NCBI GenBank assembly: GCA_035703165.1 | Contig: DASSYR010000025.1 | Span: 100,755 to 164,754 of the forward strand | Direction: 5' to 3' | From: AWTP1-9 sp035703165 | GTDB lineage: Bacteria > Bacteroidota > Bacteroidia > Chitinophagales > Chitinophagaceae | DNA: 64,000 nt | Shown: piece by piece, positions 16,709 through 26,757 of the stretch | Position numbering within the stretch: position 1 is the first letter of the stretch | How the letters are laid out: each line of letters opens with the position of its first letter | Program-made: the position numbers and the translations under genes | The notes under the pieces: generated by a model | Databases searched by the model: none | Told to the model about the DNA's origin: nothing | Seen by the model: only the letters and a program-made list of their open reading frames with translations

Positions 16709-18610
16709 ATGAACAACGTTTTAAATTACATCTGGCTGGTTCCATTGCTTCCATTGGTTGGTTTTCTGATCAATGGATTGGGAAGAAATTTTTTAAGTAA
16801 GACTTTGGTGAGTATAATAGGTTGCGGGGTATTACTGATTTCTTTTGCTGTGAGTGTTTATATTTTCATGAGCGTGAAAAGCGGTAATCATGAAGTAGTT
16901 AAGCTGTTTGATTTTATTTCAGCTGGTACACTTTCAATTCCATTCGAATTCCAGGTAGATGCATTGTCCTCTTTATTCTTGTTGATCATTACCGGTGTTG
17001 GGTTTTTAATTCACCTGTATTCCACTGCTTATATGCACGAAGAAAGCAATGCTCATTTTGCCAGATATTTTGCTTATCTCAACCTGTTCATATTCTCCAT
17101 GTTGCTGCTGGTATTAGGCGGTAACTATGTAATTATGTTCATCGGTTGGGAAGGCGTGGGACTTTGTTCTTATTTACTCATTGGTTACTGGTTTAAGAAT
17201 ACGGATTATAACAACGCCGCCAGAAAAGCTTTCATCATGAACCGCATTGGTGATTTAGGTTTCCTGTTAGCAGTGTTCTGGATGATACAGCAATTTGGTT
17301 CCACCAGCTTTGGGGAAGTATTTTCTAAAGCAAATGGAATTTCAGTGGCAGTATTAACCGGTATTACCTTATTACTTTTTGTTGGTGCCACGGGTAAGAG
17401 TGCACAGATACCTTTATACACCTGGTTGCCCGATGCGATGGCTGGTCCAACACCCGTATCTGCATTAATCCATGCTGCTACGATGGTTACTGCCGGTATT
17501 TATATGATTGCCAGAAGTAATGTGCTTTATACATTGGCGCCGGTTTCACAATCAGTTGTGGCAATAGTTGGTTTGGCTACCGCTATTCTCGCTGCCACTA
17601 TCGCCATCAAACAAAACGATATTAAAAAAGTATTGGCCTACTCTACCGTAAGTCAGCTGGGGTATATGTTTCTTGGTTTGGGTGTGGGAGCTTATACCGG
17701 GGCTGTATTTCATGTAATGACGCATGCTTTCTTTAAAGCCCTGTTGTTCCTCGGTGCCGGTTCAGTAATTCATGCCATGCATCATGAGCAGGATATCCGT
17801 AACATGGGTGGATTGAAAAAGAAATTACCTGTCACGCATCTTACTTTCTTATTAGGGTGTATCGCCATTGCAGGTATTCCTCCGTTCAGTGGATTCTTTT
17901 CTAAAGATGAAATATTAGCGGCAGCTTATGAAGCAAGCCCGGTTTATTGGATAATTGGTGTGGCTGGCGCTATGATGACAGCTTTTTATATGTTCCGTTT
18001 ATATGCATCTACTTTCCTGGGAACTTTCCGTGGTACTGAGAAACAGGAACATCACCTGCATGAAAGTCCTGCAGCAATGACCATTCCTTTAATTGTATTA
18101 GCGGTACTGGCTGTTATGGGTGGTTTGGTTGGAATACCAAAAGTGTTTGCAGAAAATGCACATTCATTGGAACATTTCTTGTCACCCATCTTTGCTCAGT
18201 CAGAAGAATTAGTTAAGAAAGAACATGCATTGGATCATACAAAAGAAATTGGGCTAATGGCTGCTTCAGTTATACTGGCATTGATCGCTATTGTTTATGC
18301 TGTCAATCGTTTCAGCAAAAAGCCAGAGTTACAAGAGGCAGAAGGACTAGGAAAAGTATTGGCCAACAAATGGTATGTTGACGAGTTGTACGATGCTATC
18401 ATTGGCAAGCCATTAAAAGCTATTTCTACATTCTTCAATAACGTTATTGAAAAATCCGGAATTGATGGATTTGTAAATGGTATTGGAGTTGGGGTGCAAT
18501 ATGCCAGTCGCCAGTTGCGCTTATTACAAAGTGGACAAGTAGGCAGCTATATTCTGTTGATGGTATTAGGGACAATTATTTTAATGATTGTTCAATTGTT
18601 TGTTAGTTAA
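16709..18610 (+). CDS. nuoL: NADH-quinone oxidoreductase subunit L
   Basis: NuoL is the distal antiporter-like proton-pumping subunit with the long lateral helix. The 633-aa protein shows FIGWEGVGLCSYLLIGYW, GKSAQIPLYTWLPDAMAGPTPVSALIHAATMVTAGIYM and the lysine/histidine segments QNDIKKVLAYSTVSQLGYM and HVMTHAFFKALLFLGAG. The C-terminal extension includes KWYVDELYDAIIGKP before a final helix. The 76-bp spacer upstream contains tandem GACATCC units. Confidence 0.98.
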   Translation: MNNVLNYIWLVPLLPLVGFLINGLGRNFLSKTLVSIIGCGVLLISFAVSVYIFMSVKSGNHEVVKLFDFISAGTLSIPFEFQVDALSSLFLLIITGVGFLIHLYSTAYMHEESNAHFARYFAYLNLFIFSMLLLVLGGNYVIMFIGWEGVGLCSYLLIGYWFKNTDYNNAARKAFIMNRIGDLGFLLAVFWMIQQFGSTSFGEVFSKANGISVAVLTGITLLLFVGATGKSAQIPLYTWLPDAMAGPTPVSALIHAATMVTAGIYMIARSNVLYTLAPVSQSVVAIVGLATAILAATIAIKQNDIKKVLAYSTVSQLGYMFLGLGVGAYTGAVFHVMTHAFFKALLFLGAGSVIHAMHHEQDIRNMGGLKKKLPVTHLTFLLGCIAIAGIPPFSGFFSKDEILAAAYEASPVYWIIGVAGAMMTAFYMFRLYASTFLGTFRGTEKQEHHLHESPAAMTIPLIVLAVLAVMGGLVGIPKVFAENAHSLEHFLSPIFAQSEELVKKEHALDHTKEIGLMAASVILALIAIVYAVNRFSKKPELQEAEGLGKVLANKWYVDELYDAIIGKPLKAISTFFNNVIEKSGIDGFVNGIGVGVQYASRQLRLLQSGQVGSYILLMVLGTIILMIVQLFVS

Positions 18611-18626
18611 ATTTTGAAAGATATTT

Positions 18627-20063
18627 ATGTTAGCATTGTTATTAATATTAATTCCATTAATTACCGGTGTGGTAGCTTTTTTTATTAAAAATGAAAAAAG
18701 TGTGAAGACGTGGGCATTGGTTGCTTCATTAGCAACGCTGGTAGTTTCCATATGGAGTTTAATACACCAGGATAACTATCACAGTGTGTATTCAAAAGAA
18801 TGGTTGCCCGATTTAGGTTCTTCTTTTTCTTTAGGGCTGGATGGTATGGGCCGTATGCTAACACTGCTGACAGCTATTGCTTTCCCGGTAATTTTTGTTG
18901 CTACTAATAAATCAACTTATAAAGACTCTAACCAGTTTTATGGTTTAATGCTATTGTCACTAACCGGCTTAATGGGTGTATTTCTGGCCACTGATTTATT
19001 ATTATTTTATTTCTTTTGGGAGTTGGCATTAGTACCTGCCTATTTTTTATGTAGTAAATGGGGTGGGGAAAGAAGAATACCCGTTACGTTTAAATTCTTT
19101 GTTTATACCTTTCTTGGGTCATTAATTATGCTTATCGGCATTTTGTATTTATATTTTATTAATCCGGATAAGTCTTTTAGTTTATCTTCTATATATAAAA
19201 TCCAATTAACGGACAGGGCTCAGGATATTTTGTTCTGGATGTTTTTTCCAGCATTCGCTATTAAAATGCCCATTTTCCCTTTTCATACCTGGCAGCCGGA
19301 CACTTACGAGCAATCGCCCACAGCTACAACTATGGTGTTAAGTGGTATTATGGTTAAAATGGGTTTGTTTGCGGTGATAAGATGGTTGTTACCCGTTTTC
19401 CCTAAAACAGCCCATCAATACGATAATATCATAATTGGATTTTCTGTTGTGGGAATGATTTATGCTTCCTGTATTGCAATGGTACAGGACGATTTGAAAC
19501 GATTGGTAGCTTATTCATCTATTGCACATATTGGATTGATGTGTGCTACCCTTTTTGCGGGGAATAGCACGGGTACACAAGGAGTGATGATCCAGATGTT
19601 TAATCATGGTATCAATATTATTGGTTTGTGGGTTGTGGTAGAATTGATTGAACGGCAATTTGGCACCCGAAAAATGAGCGAACTGGGAGGCATTGCACAA
19701 AAGGCTCCCGTACTCGCAATGTTGCTGGTAATTGTAGCGTTGGCAAATGTGGCTTTGCCTTTAACCAATGCTTTTGTAGGAGAGTTTTTAATGTTTAGTG
19801 GTTTATACCATTTCAACGTATGGTACGCCGTAATAGCGGGAATCAGCATTATCCTGGCTGCTATCTATACATTAAACATGATTCAAAAAGTATTTTATGG
19901 AAATACCAATCGTGTTACAGAAAACGGCGTTGATATCAATTGGAATGAAAAGTTGATTTTATCAGTAGTGGTAATTTTAATTTTTTCAATGGGGATATAT
20001 CCAAAGCCTATGATCGAATTAACACAGGCGTCTGTTGATAGTCTGGTGGGTGTATTTAAATAA
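18627..20063 (+). CDS. nuoM: NADH-quinone oxidoreductase subunit M
   Basis: NuoM is the second antiporter-like subunit. The 478-aa protein has the family segments FFWELALVPAYFLCSKWGGE (with the key glutamate), AIKMPIFPFHTWQPDTYEQSP and QDDLKRLVAYSSIAHIGLMC. About 14 transmembrane helices are apparent. It starts 16 bp after nuoL, so the two are tightly linked. Confidence 0.97.
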   Translation: MLALLLILIPLITGVVAFFIKNEKSVKTWALVASLATLVVSIWSLIHQDNYHSVYSKEWLPDLGSSFSLGLDGMGRMLTLLTAIAFPVIFVATNKSTYKDSNQFYGLMLLSLTGLMGVFLATDLLLFYFFWELALVPAYFLCSKWGGERRIPVTFKFFVYTFLGSLIMLIGILYLYFINPDKSFSLSSIYKIQLTDRAQDILFWMFFPAFAIKMPIFPFHTWQPDTYEQSPTATTMVLSGIMVKMGLFAVIRWLLPVFPKTAHQYDNIIIGFSVVGMIYASCIAMVQDDLKRLVAYSSIAHIGLMCATLFAGNSTGTQGVMIQMFNHGINIIGLWVVVELIERQFGTRKMSELGGIAQKAPVLAMLLVIVALANVALPLTNAFVGEFLMFSGLYHFNVWYAVIAGISIILAAIYTLNMIQKVFYGNTNRVTENGVDINWNEKLILSVVVILIFSMGIYPKPMIELTQASVDSLVGVFK

Positions 20064-20084
20064 AGAAAAGCGCAAAGTATTTAT

Positions 20085-21464
20085 ATGAATGTAATTGTTT
20101 TATCAGCAATTTGGGGAGTGGTAATGATGTTTAGTGGGCTATTTATTGCCAGCAAAAGCAAAGCAAAGTTTATTGCTATAGCAGGAGTGGTAGCGTTGCT
20201 TATTGCTAATTATTTTGATTTGCATCATAAGGTTTTTATTAATTCGGATTTTAATGGGTTATTACGTTATGACAGTTTTGGATTAATTTTTATAACGATA
20301 GCTTTGGTTTCTACTTTACTTTATCTTTTACTAACGGGGAGGGATATTGAAAAAGTAGGGAACCATGTATATGAGTATTTTGCCCTGTTGTTTTTTGTAT
20401 TGTGCGGGGTGGGTATCGTATCTGTTTACAATAATTTTCTGATTTTATTTCTTGGCATTGAAATTATTTCAATTCCCCTGTATATTCTTACCGGGGCAGA
20501 TAAAAGAAATCTTAAGAGCAACGAAGCTTCTTTAAAATATTTTCTGATGGGGGCTTTCTCAACCGGTATTTTGTTGATGGGCATTGCATTTATATATGGG
20601 GCCAAGGGGACTTTTGGATTAGAAATGCCCCCGATTGCAACGCCTAAATTGCCGGTAATGATTTCTATCGGGCTTATATTTCTGGCTATTGCAATGTCAT
20701 TTAAAGTATCTGCTGCTCCTTTTCATTTCTGGACGCCGGATGTGTATGATGGTGCACCCACCGTATTTACTTCTTTTATGGCAACCGTTGTTAAAGCGGC
20801 GGGCTTTATTGCATTTGTGCGGTTGTTTGAAGTTTCTTTCGGGGTAATGACTGATCATTGGCAATTTACTATTGCTATCATCATTGGCGCAACTTTGATA
20901 ATTGGTAATGTTACCGCAGTTTTTCAACAAAGTGTAAAGCGTATGCTGGCGTATTCCAGTATTTCACAAGCCGGATTTATGTTATTTGCCGTTTATTCAG
21001 TTAATTCACTTGCCAAGGAAGGTATTTTGTTATATTCGGCAGCATATTGTTTGGCTACGATTGGAATTTTTGCTGTATTAATAAAAATGAGAGATTATAC
21101 TTTTGATGGGTTTAACGGACTGGCAAAACAGCAGCCTTTGGTAGCTTTTTTAACCGCTATTTTTTTGTTATCTCTTGCCGGTATTCCGTTAACAGCAGGC
21201 TTTTTAGGCAAATATTACATGTTAGCTGCGGCTATTAAATCCGGTACCTATATTCCCTTGCTAATAATTGCTATGCTGTGTGTAGCGGTTAGTGTTTATT
21301 ATTATTTTCGAATAATACAGGCCATGTATTTCAAAGAAGGAAGCGCTGACGCTGTTGATGTTACATCAAGTTATAAAGGTTTATTGGTTTTTACAGCCAC
21401 ATTAATTATCCTCTTGGGGATTTTCCCAAATAGCTTTTTGCTCGACTGGTTTCATGTATTGTAA
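20085..21464 (+). CDS. nuoN: NADH-quinone oxidoreductase subunit N
   Basis: NuoN is the third antiporter-like subunit and the last gene of the operon. The 459-aa protein has FLGIEIISIPLYILTGADKRNLKSNEASLKYFLMGAFSTGILLMG, FKVSAAPFHFWTPDVYDGAPT and QQSVKRMLAYSSISQAGFML. It follows nuoM by 21 bp. The 65 bp to the next gene contain a nine-T run but no convincing hairpin. Confidence 0.97.
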   Translation: MNVIVLSAIWGVVMMFSGLFIASKSKAKFIAIAGVVALLIANYFDLHHKVFINSDFNGLLRYDSFGLIFITIALVSTLLYLLLTGRDIEKVGNHVYEYFALLFFVLCGVGIVSVYNNFLILFLGIEIISIPLYILTGADKRNLKSNEASLKYFLMGAFSTGILLMGIAFIYGAKGTFGLEMPPIATPKLPVMISIGLIFLAIAMSFKVSAAPFHFWTPDVYDGAPTVFTSFMATVVKAAGFIAFVRLFEVSFGVMTDHWQFTIAIIIGATLIIGNVTAVFQQSVKRMLAYSSISQAGFMLFAVYSVNSLAKEGILLYSAAYCLATIGIFAVLIKMRDYTFDGFNGLAKQQPLVAFLTAIFLLSLAGIPLTAGFLGKYYMLAAAIKSGTYIPLLIIAMLCVAVSVYYYFRIIQAMYFKEGSADAVDVTSSYKGLLVFTATLIILLGIFPNSFLLDWFHVL

Positions 21465-21529
21465 CCCGCCCATGTATTTTTTTTTATCAAACAATAAGCT
21501 TCTTGTATTTTTAGGGTAGAAATGCTTTT

Positions 21530-22810
21530 ATGAAGTTTAGAGATATTTTAGCTATTGCTTTTCTCACAGTTAAAGCCAATCGGTTACGAACGGGTATAAC
21601 AGTAGCTATTATTGCCTTTGGTATAATGGCGCTGATTGGTATTATTACAGCTATTGAATCAATGAATCAGAGTTTGTACGAAAACTTTTCCATAATGGGG
21701 GCTAATACTTTTAGCCTGCGTTTTAAAGAAAGAGTATTTCGTTTTGGCGGTGGCGGTGGGGATTTGAAGAAAAGAAGTAAAACCAGTTTAAGAGAAAAAT
21801 CTTCTAATCTGGGTAAAGTTATTACATGGGAAGAAGCCAATGCGTTTAAAAAACAATATGTATTTCCGGCTGCGGTAGGAATTTCAAAATTTGGAAATAA
21901 TACAAGTCAGGTATTTTACAGGGATAAGAAAACAAATCCCAATGTCAGGATAATTGGAGGGGATGAGAATTATTTGTTATGCAGCGGGTACAGTATTGAT
22001 GTAGGTAGAAATTTTACTTCCCTTGATTTAGAGAGTGGTCGTAACGTAGCAATATTGGGTAGTGATATGGTGAAGAAACTATTCGATAACAATGTACAAA
22101 GAGCGGTAGGAAACGTGGTACGTATTGACGGGGTTCCTTATCGTGTTATTGCAGTACTAAAATCAAGAGGAGCCAGTAGCTTACTCAGTCTGGATAATAT
22201 AATTATTACTTCCGTAAATAATGTAAGACGTAATTATAAAAATTCCAATTCATCATATAGTATTGCCGTTAACGTTAACGAGTTTGAACAAATGGATGCA
22301 GCCATCAGTGAGGCTACTGGTTATTTTCGTACAATACGAAAACTAGGATTGAAGGAGGCAGAGAATTTTTATGTTGATAGAAGCGATAGCTTAGTAGAAG
22401 TGTTTAAAAATCTTTTAAAAATTGTAAGAGTGGCAGCATTTATCATAGGCATGATTACGTTATTTGGTGCTGCTGTTGGACTTATGAATATAATGCTGGT
22501 TTCTGTTAATGAGCGTACCAGAGAAATTGGCCTGGTAAAAGCTATTGGTGGAACAAAAAGGAGCATTCGGTTACAATTTTTGTCAGAAGCCATACTTATT
22601 TGTTTATTCGGTGCTGTAATTGGAGTACTACTTGGGGTGATATTGGGAAATATAGCAGGAATATTTGTTTTTAAAACAGGATTTATTATGCCCTGGAGTT
22701 GGGTAGCTGTTGGTATATTTATATGTTCTACGGTTGGATTATTAGCCGGGTTATATCCTGCCGTTAAAGCAGGTAAATTAGACCCCATTGTTGCATTGCG
22801 GTATGAGTGA
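21530..22810 (+). CDS. ABC transporter permease, MacB/FtsX type
   Basis: The 426-aa protein has an N-terminal transmembrane helix (residues about 18-40), a periplasmic MacB-like core of about 240 residues, and three C-terminal helices of the FtsX domain. NERTREIGLVKAIGGTKRSIRLQFLSEAI is the typical FtsX signature after the second helix. Such permeases work with a separate ATPase in lipoprotein or toxic-molecule export by mechanotransmission. No ATPase gene adjoins it. A glycine run (FGGGGGDLKKRSK) in the periplasmic domain is unusual. A bidirectional terminator follows. Confidence 0.92.
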   Translation: MKFRDILAIAFLTVKANRLRTGITVAIIAFGIMALIGIITAIESMNQSLYENFSIMGANTFSLRFKERVFRFGGGGGDLKKRSKTSLREKSSNLGKVITWEEANAFKKQYVFPAAVGISKFGNNTSQVFYRDKKTNPNVRIIGGDENYLLCSGYSIDVGRNFTSLDLESGRNVAILGSDMVKKLFDNNVQRAVGNVVRIDGVPYRVIAVLKSRGASSLLSLDNIIITSVNNVRRNYKNSNSSYSIAVNVNEFEQMDAAISEATGYFRTIRKLGLKEAENFYVDRSDSLVEVFKNLLKIVRVAAFIIGMITLFGAAVGLMNIMLVSVNERTREIGLVKAIGGTKRSIRLQFLSEAILICLFGAVIGVLLGVILGNIAGIFVFKTGFIMPWSWVAVGIFICSTVGLLAGLYPAVKAGKLDPIVALRYE

Positions 22811-22861
22811 GAAACAAATGATTTTTATATACCCAATTGCCTGAGTAATTTTTAGAATAAT

Positions 22862-22897
22862 AAAAAAGCCCGTCTGTTAAATCAGGCAGGCCTTTTT
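22862..22897. terminator. Bidirectional terminator
   Basis: Imperfect stem AAAAAGCCCGTCTG / CAGGCAGGCCTTTTT with loop TTAAAT lies between the convergent permease and OmpA-type genes. A and T runs flank it, so it can serve both strands. Confidence 0.65.
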
Positions 22898-22938
22898 GAT
22901 ATAGTTAAAGTTGCTTGCTTATATTATTTCTGACGTTT

Positions 22939-23622
22939 TTATTTATTCCCGTTTTTTTCAGCTTCTTTCTTAGCATCAGCTTTCATTTTTTCATTTGCGG
23001 TAATTAAAAATTCTACACGGCGATTTTGAGTACGGCCATCTTCCGTATCATTACTATATTTTGGTGCTGTTTCGCCAAAGCCTTTTATCGTAATCCGTTG
23101 AATGCTTATACCATTTGCATTTAAAAAAGAAGAAACAGTGGAGGCTCTTTTTATAGATAAATCCTGGTTATATTCTACCGTGCCCTTATCGTCAGTATGC
23201 CCTTGTATTTCAATGTTTGTATCAGGATATTTTTTTAGTACCGTTACCAAATCACCCAGGCTTCTCTTTGCCTCCGGTGTTAAATCACTTTTATCGAAAC
23301 CAAATAAAATTTTACTGCTAAATTCAATTACAATTCCTTCTCCCACTCTTTCAACTTTTGCATTAGGAACTTCTTTTTTTATTTCCTCAGCCTGTTTGTC
23401 CATTTTATGACCAATTACCGCCCCTACAGTTCCACCCACAGCTGCCCCTATAATAGTCCCCATTGTTTTATTGCCAGCAGCATTACCGATAATTGTTCCA
23501 ATAATAGCTCCACCTGTACCTCCGATAACGGCCCCTTTGGTAGCTTTTTTAGTATCTTGACAGGCAGTAAGCACAAGTACTAGAGAGGCAAACGAGATAA
23601 TAATAGTTTTGGGCTGTTTCAT
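22939..23622 (-). CDS. OmpA-family lipoprotein with glycine zipper
   Basis: The 227-aa protein begins with a lipoprotein signal, MKQPKTIIISFASLVLVLTAC, lipidated at Cys21. A glycine-zipper domain follows at about residues 30-70 (GAVIGGTGGAIIGTIIGNAAG). The C-terminal OmpA domain has the peptidoglycan-binding signatures GHTDDKGTVEYNQDLSIKRA and GFGETAPKYSNDTEDGRTQNRRVEF. It most likely sits in the outer membrane and contacts peptidoglycan, as YiaD/Pal-like proteins do. It is a single-gene unit, convergent with the permease gene. Confidence 0.95.
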   Translation of the reverse strand: MKQPKTIIISFASLVLVLTACQDTKKATKGAVIGGTGGAIIGTIIGNAAGNKTMGTIIGAAVGGTVGAVIGHKMDKQAEEIKKEVPNAKVERVGEGIVIEFSSKILFGFDKSDLTPEAKRSLGDLVTVLKKYPDTNIEIQGHTDDKGTVEYNQDLSIKRASTVSSFLNANGISIQRITIKGFGETAPKYSNDTEDGRTQNRRVEFLITANEKMKADAKKEAEKNGNK

Positions 23623-23784
23623 ATATTTAGTGTTTGAGATTATAAAATGGTCAAAATCTAACCCTCATTATATTCGTAAAGTTCGTGCAATATTTTTAAA
23701 TAAGGAAATGTCATTAATTCCCTTAAGCAAGAGCCTGTACAGTAAGGGTTTGTTAGTATCTTCGCCATTCTTTTTTAATAAATC

Positions 23785-26673
23785 ATGTCTAAGGGAGAAA
23801 AAAATAAACAAAATGCAATTCCCCAAACGGAGTTAAATACCCATCTCGATAGGATTGAGGTGTTTGGTGCAAGAGTTCATAACCTGAAAAATATTGATAT
23901 AACCATACCTAAAAACAAATTGGTAGTAATAACAGGCATTAGTGGCAGTGGAAAATCATCGCTTGCCTTTGATACCATTTATGCAGAAGGACAGCGTCGT
24001 TATATGGAAACATTTGGGGCGTATGCCCGGCAATTTGTAGGTGATATGGAAAGACCGGATGTAGATAAAATAACCGGCCTTTCTCCCGTAATTTCTATTG
24101 AGCAAAAAACTACCAATAAAAATCCCCGGAGCACTGTTGGAACTGTAACGGAAGTGTATGATTTTTTGCGATTGCTTTTTGCAAGAATAGGGGAGGCCTA
24201 CAGTTACAATACCGGTAAAAAAATGGTTAAGTGGAGCGAGGAAGAGATTGTAGAAAATATTTTTAAACGTTTTTATGGTAAAAAAATCAGTTTATTAGCT
24301 CCCCTGGTGCGTGGTAGAAAAGGACATTACCGGGAACTGTTTGAAGATGTAAGAAAAAAAGGCTTTGTAAAAGTCAGAATTGACGGGCAGGTAAAAGATT
24401 TGGTTCCCAAAATGCAGGTAGATCGTTACAAAATTCATGATATTGAATTGGTAATTGATCGTTTGAAAGTTGAAGATGATTTTAAAGTTCGGATAAGTCA
24501 AAGTGTGCAGCAAACATTAAAAATGGGTAAAGAGTTAATGTTTTTGTTATTAAACGATGATGAGACGAAGCCGATTCAATACAGTAAACAATTGATGTGT
24601 GAAGATACCGGCATTAGTTACGAAGAACCGTCCCCCAACGCATTTTCATTTAACTCTCCTTACGGTGCTTGTAGTACCTGTAAAGGATTAGGCAACGTTT
24701 ACACAATAAACATGGATGAAGTGATGCCGGATAAATCAAAGAGTATAAAAGAAGGAGGAATTGCGCCGTTGGGTGAAGAAAGAGATGCCAGTGTATTTAA
24801 CCAGGTAGTAAACTTTGCTAAAAAGTATAAGATTAAGTTAGATACACCAATAGAAAATTTGTCAAAGGCACACCTGGATTTGTTGCTGTTTGGCGACAAA
24901 GACATTAATCCGTCTTTAGAGGTAGATGCAAATGATGAAACAGTTCCGCATGAGTACACAGGAAGTTATGAAGGAATTATTTCAATGCTGAAAAGATGGT
25001 TTATTTCTCCGCATAGTACAGAAACCCTGAGAGAATGGGTTCAACAATTTATGACGTTAACAATATGCCATAGCTGTAAGGGAGCAAGATTAAAGAAAGA
25101 AAGTTTATGGTTTCGGATAGATAATAGAAATATTGCCGAGCTCAGTAATATGAATTTAGATAACCTTGCCGCATGGTTCGACGGAATTGAATTGCGATTT
25201 AATAATAAACAAACAGTCATTGCAAAAGATGTATTAAAAGAGATAAGAGAGCGATTACAATTTTTATTAAATGTAGGGCTAACCTATCTTACTTTAAATC
25301 GTCCCTCAAGAACATTAAGTGGCGGTGAATCACAGCGCATACGCCTGGCTACTCAAATTGGTTCACAGCTACAGGGAATTACATATATACTTGATGAGCC
25401 AAGTATAGGATTACACCAGCGGGATAATCATCGCTTAATTGAAGCATTAAAAAACTTAAGAAATATTGGTAACAGCGTATTGGTGGTAGAGCATGATAAA
25501 GATATTATGATGAGTGCTGACCATTTAATTGATATCGGACCCAGGGCCGGATTTCACGGAGGTCGTATTGTTGCTTCAGGAGAACCTAAAGAATTACTTA
25601 GATTAAACACACTTACCTCTTCTTATTTAAATGGTCACCGGCATATCGCTGTTCCAAAAGAAAGAAGGAAAGGTAACGGTAAGTTTATTGAGATTAAAGG
25701 AGCAAAAGGAAATAATTTAAAACAAGTAACTGCTACATTCCCTTTAGGAAAATTTATTGTGGTAACCGGTGTAAGCGGTAGCGGTAAGTCAACATTAATT
25801 AACGAAACACTTTATCCCATACTCAGCCATCATGCTTATGGTTCTAAAACGGTACCCATGGAATACAAATCCATTAAAGGGTTGGAGCATATTGATAAAG
25901 TAATTGAGATTGATCAAAGTCCGATTGGTCGTACGCCAAGAAGCAATCCCGCAACATATTGTGGATTTTTTACAGATATCAGAACATTATTTGCGGCAGT
26001 TCCAGAAGCAAAAATCAGGGGATATAACGCCGGTCGTTTTTCGTTTAATGTAAAAAGCGGAAGATGTGATGTATGCGAGGGTGGAGGAATGAGAGTTATT
26101 GAAATGAATTTTTTACCAGATGTATATGTGCATTGCGAAAAATGCCAGGGTAAAAGATATAACCGGGAAACATTAGAAATTCGATATAAGGGAAAATCCA
26201 TAAGCGATGTATTAGACATGACTGTAGAAGAAGCCGTGGAGTTTTTTCAAAATGTACCCTATATTTATCGAAAGATAAAAGTGTTAGAAGAAGTGGGCCT
26301 GGGTTATATCACGTTGGGTCAATCAGCGGTGACCTTGAGCGGAGGCGAAGCACAGCGAGTTAAACTTTCAACCGAGCTTTCTAAGAGAGATACCGGCAAA
26401 ACTTTTTATATTTTAGACGAACCAACAACCGGATTACATTTTGAAGATATTCAGCATTTGTTGGATGTACTTAATAAATTAGTAGATAGAGGGAATACCG
26501 TTTTGGTAATTGAGCATAATATGGATGTAATAAAAGTTGCCGATCACATTATAGATCTGGGTCCTGAGGGAGGTGATGGTGGTGGAGAAATTTTATTTGA
26601 AGGAACGCCCGAAGAATTATTGAAAGTAAAAAGCAGTCATACTGCCGTTTACCTCAAAACAGAATTAAATTAA
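23785..26673 (+). CDS. uvrA: Excinuclease ABC subunit A
   Basis: UvrA is the damage-recognising ATPase of nucleotide excision repair. The 962-aa protein has two ABC modules: Walker A GISGSGKSSLAFD and GVSGSGKSTLI, and signature segments TLSGGESQRIRLATQIGSQL and TLSGGEAQRVKLSTELSKR. Zinc ligands are visible in CSTCKGLG and CDVCEGGG with CEKCQG. The start at 23785 gives a 24-residue polar tail before IEVFGARVHNLKNI, slightly longer than usual. A strong hairpin follows the stop codon. Confidence 0.98.
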   Translation: MSKGEKNKQNAIPQTELNTHLDRIEVFGARVHNLKNIDITIPKNKLVVITGISGSGKSSLAFDTIYAEGQRRYMETFGAYARQFVGDMERPDVDKITGLSPVISIEQKTTNKNPRSTVGTVTEVYDFLRLLFARIGEAYSYNTGKKMVKWSEEEIVENIFKRFYGKKISLLAPLVRGRKGHYRELFEDVRKKGFVKVRIDGQVKDLVPKMQVDRYKIHDIELVIDRLKVEDDFKVRISQSVQQTLKMGKELMFLLLNDDETKPIQYSKQLMCEDTGISYEEPSPNAFSFNSPYGACSTCKGLGNVYTINMDEVMPDKSKSIKEGGIAPLGEERDASVFNQVVNFAKKYKIKLDTPIENLSKAHLDLLLFGDKDINPSLEVDANDETVPHEYTGSYEGIISMLKRWFISPHSTETLREWVQQFMTLTICHSCKGARLKKESLWFRIDNRNIAELSNMNLDNLAAWFDGIELRFNNKQTVIAKDVLKEIRERLQFLLNVGLTYLTLNRPSRTLSGGESQRIRLATQIGSQLQGITYILDEPSIGLHQRDNHRLIEALKNLRNIGNSVLVVEHDKDIMMSADHLIDIGPRAGFHGGRIVASGEPKELLRLNTLTSSYLNGHRHIAVPKERRKGNGKFIEIKGAKGNNLKQVTATFPLGKFIVVTGVSGSGKSTLINETLYPILSHHAYGSKTVPMEYKSIKGLEHIDKVIEIDQSPIGRTPRSNPATYCGFFTDIRTLFAAVPEAKIRGYNAGRFSFNVKSGRCDVCEGGGMRVIEMNFLPDVYVHCEKCQGKRYNRETLEIRYKGKSISDVLDMTVEEAVEFFQNVPYIYRKIKVLEEVGLGYITLGQSAVTLSGGEAQRVKLSTELSKRDTGKTFYILDEPTTGLHFEDIQHLLDVLNKLVDRGNTVLVIEHNMDVIKVADHIIDLGPEGGDGGGEILFEGTPEELLKVKSSHTAVYLKTELN

Positions 26674-26694
26674 GTTGTAGAGGATATTAAAACA

Positions 26695-26723
26695 CGAGCC
26701 CAATGGCCTTGCCATTGGGCTCG
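26695..26723. terminator. Bidirectional terminator after uvrA
   Basis: Perfect 13-bp arms CGAGCCCAATGGC and GCCATTGGGCTCG enclose a three-base loop CTT, between the convergent uvrA and metalloprotease genes. A T-rich tract follows at some distance. Confidence 0.85.
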
Positions 26724-26757
26724 AATAGTTAATTTAAAAAAATGTTTATTTCTTCAT

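Noticed and set aside
22369..22788. Long minus-strand frame inside the permease gene
   Set aside because: It is antisense to a clearly conserved FtsX domain and has a composition typical of a shadow frame. Similar antisense frames in the nuo, exbD and ppsA genes were dropped for the same reason.
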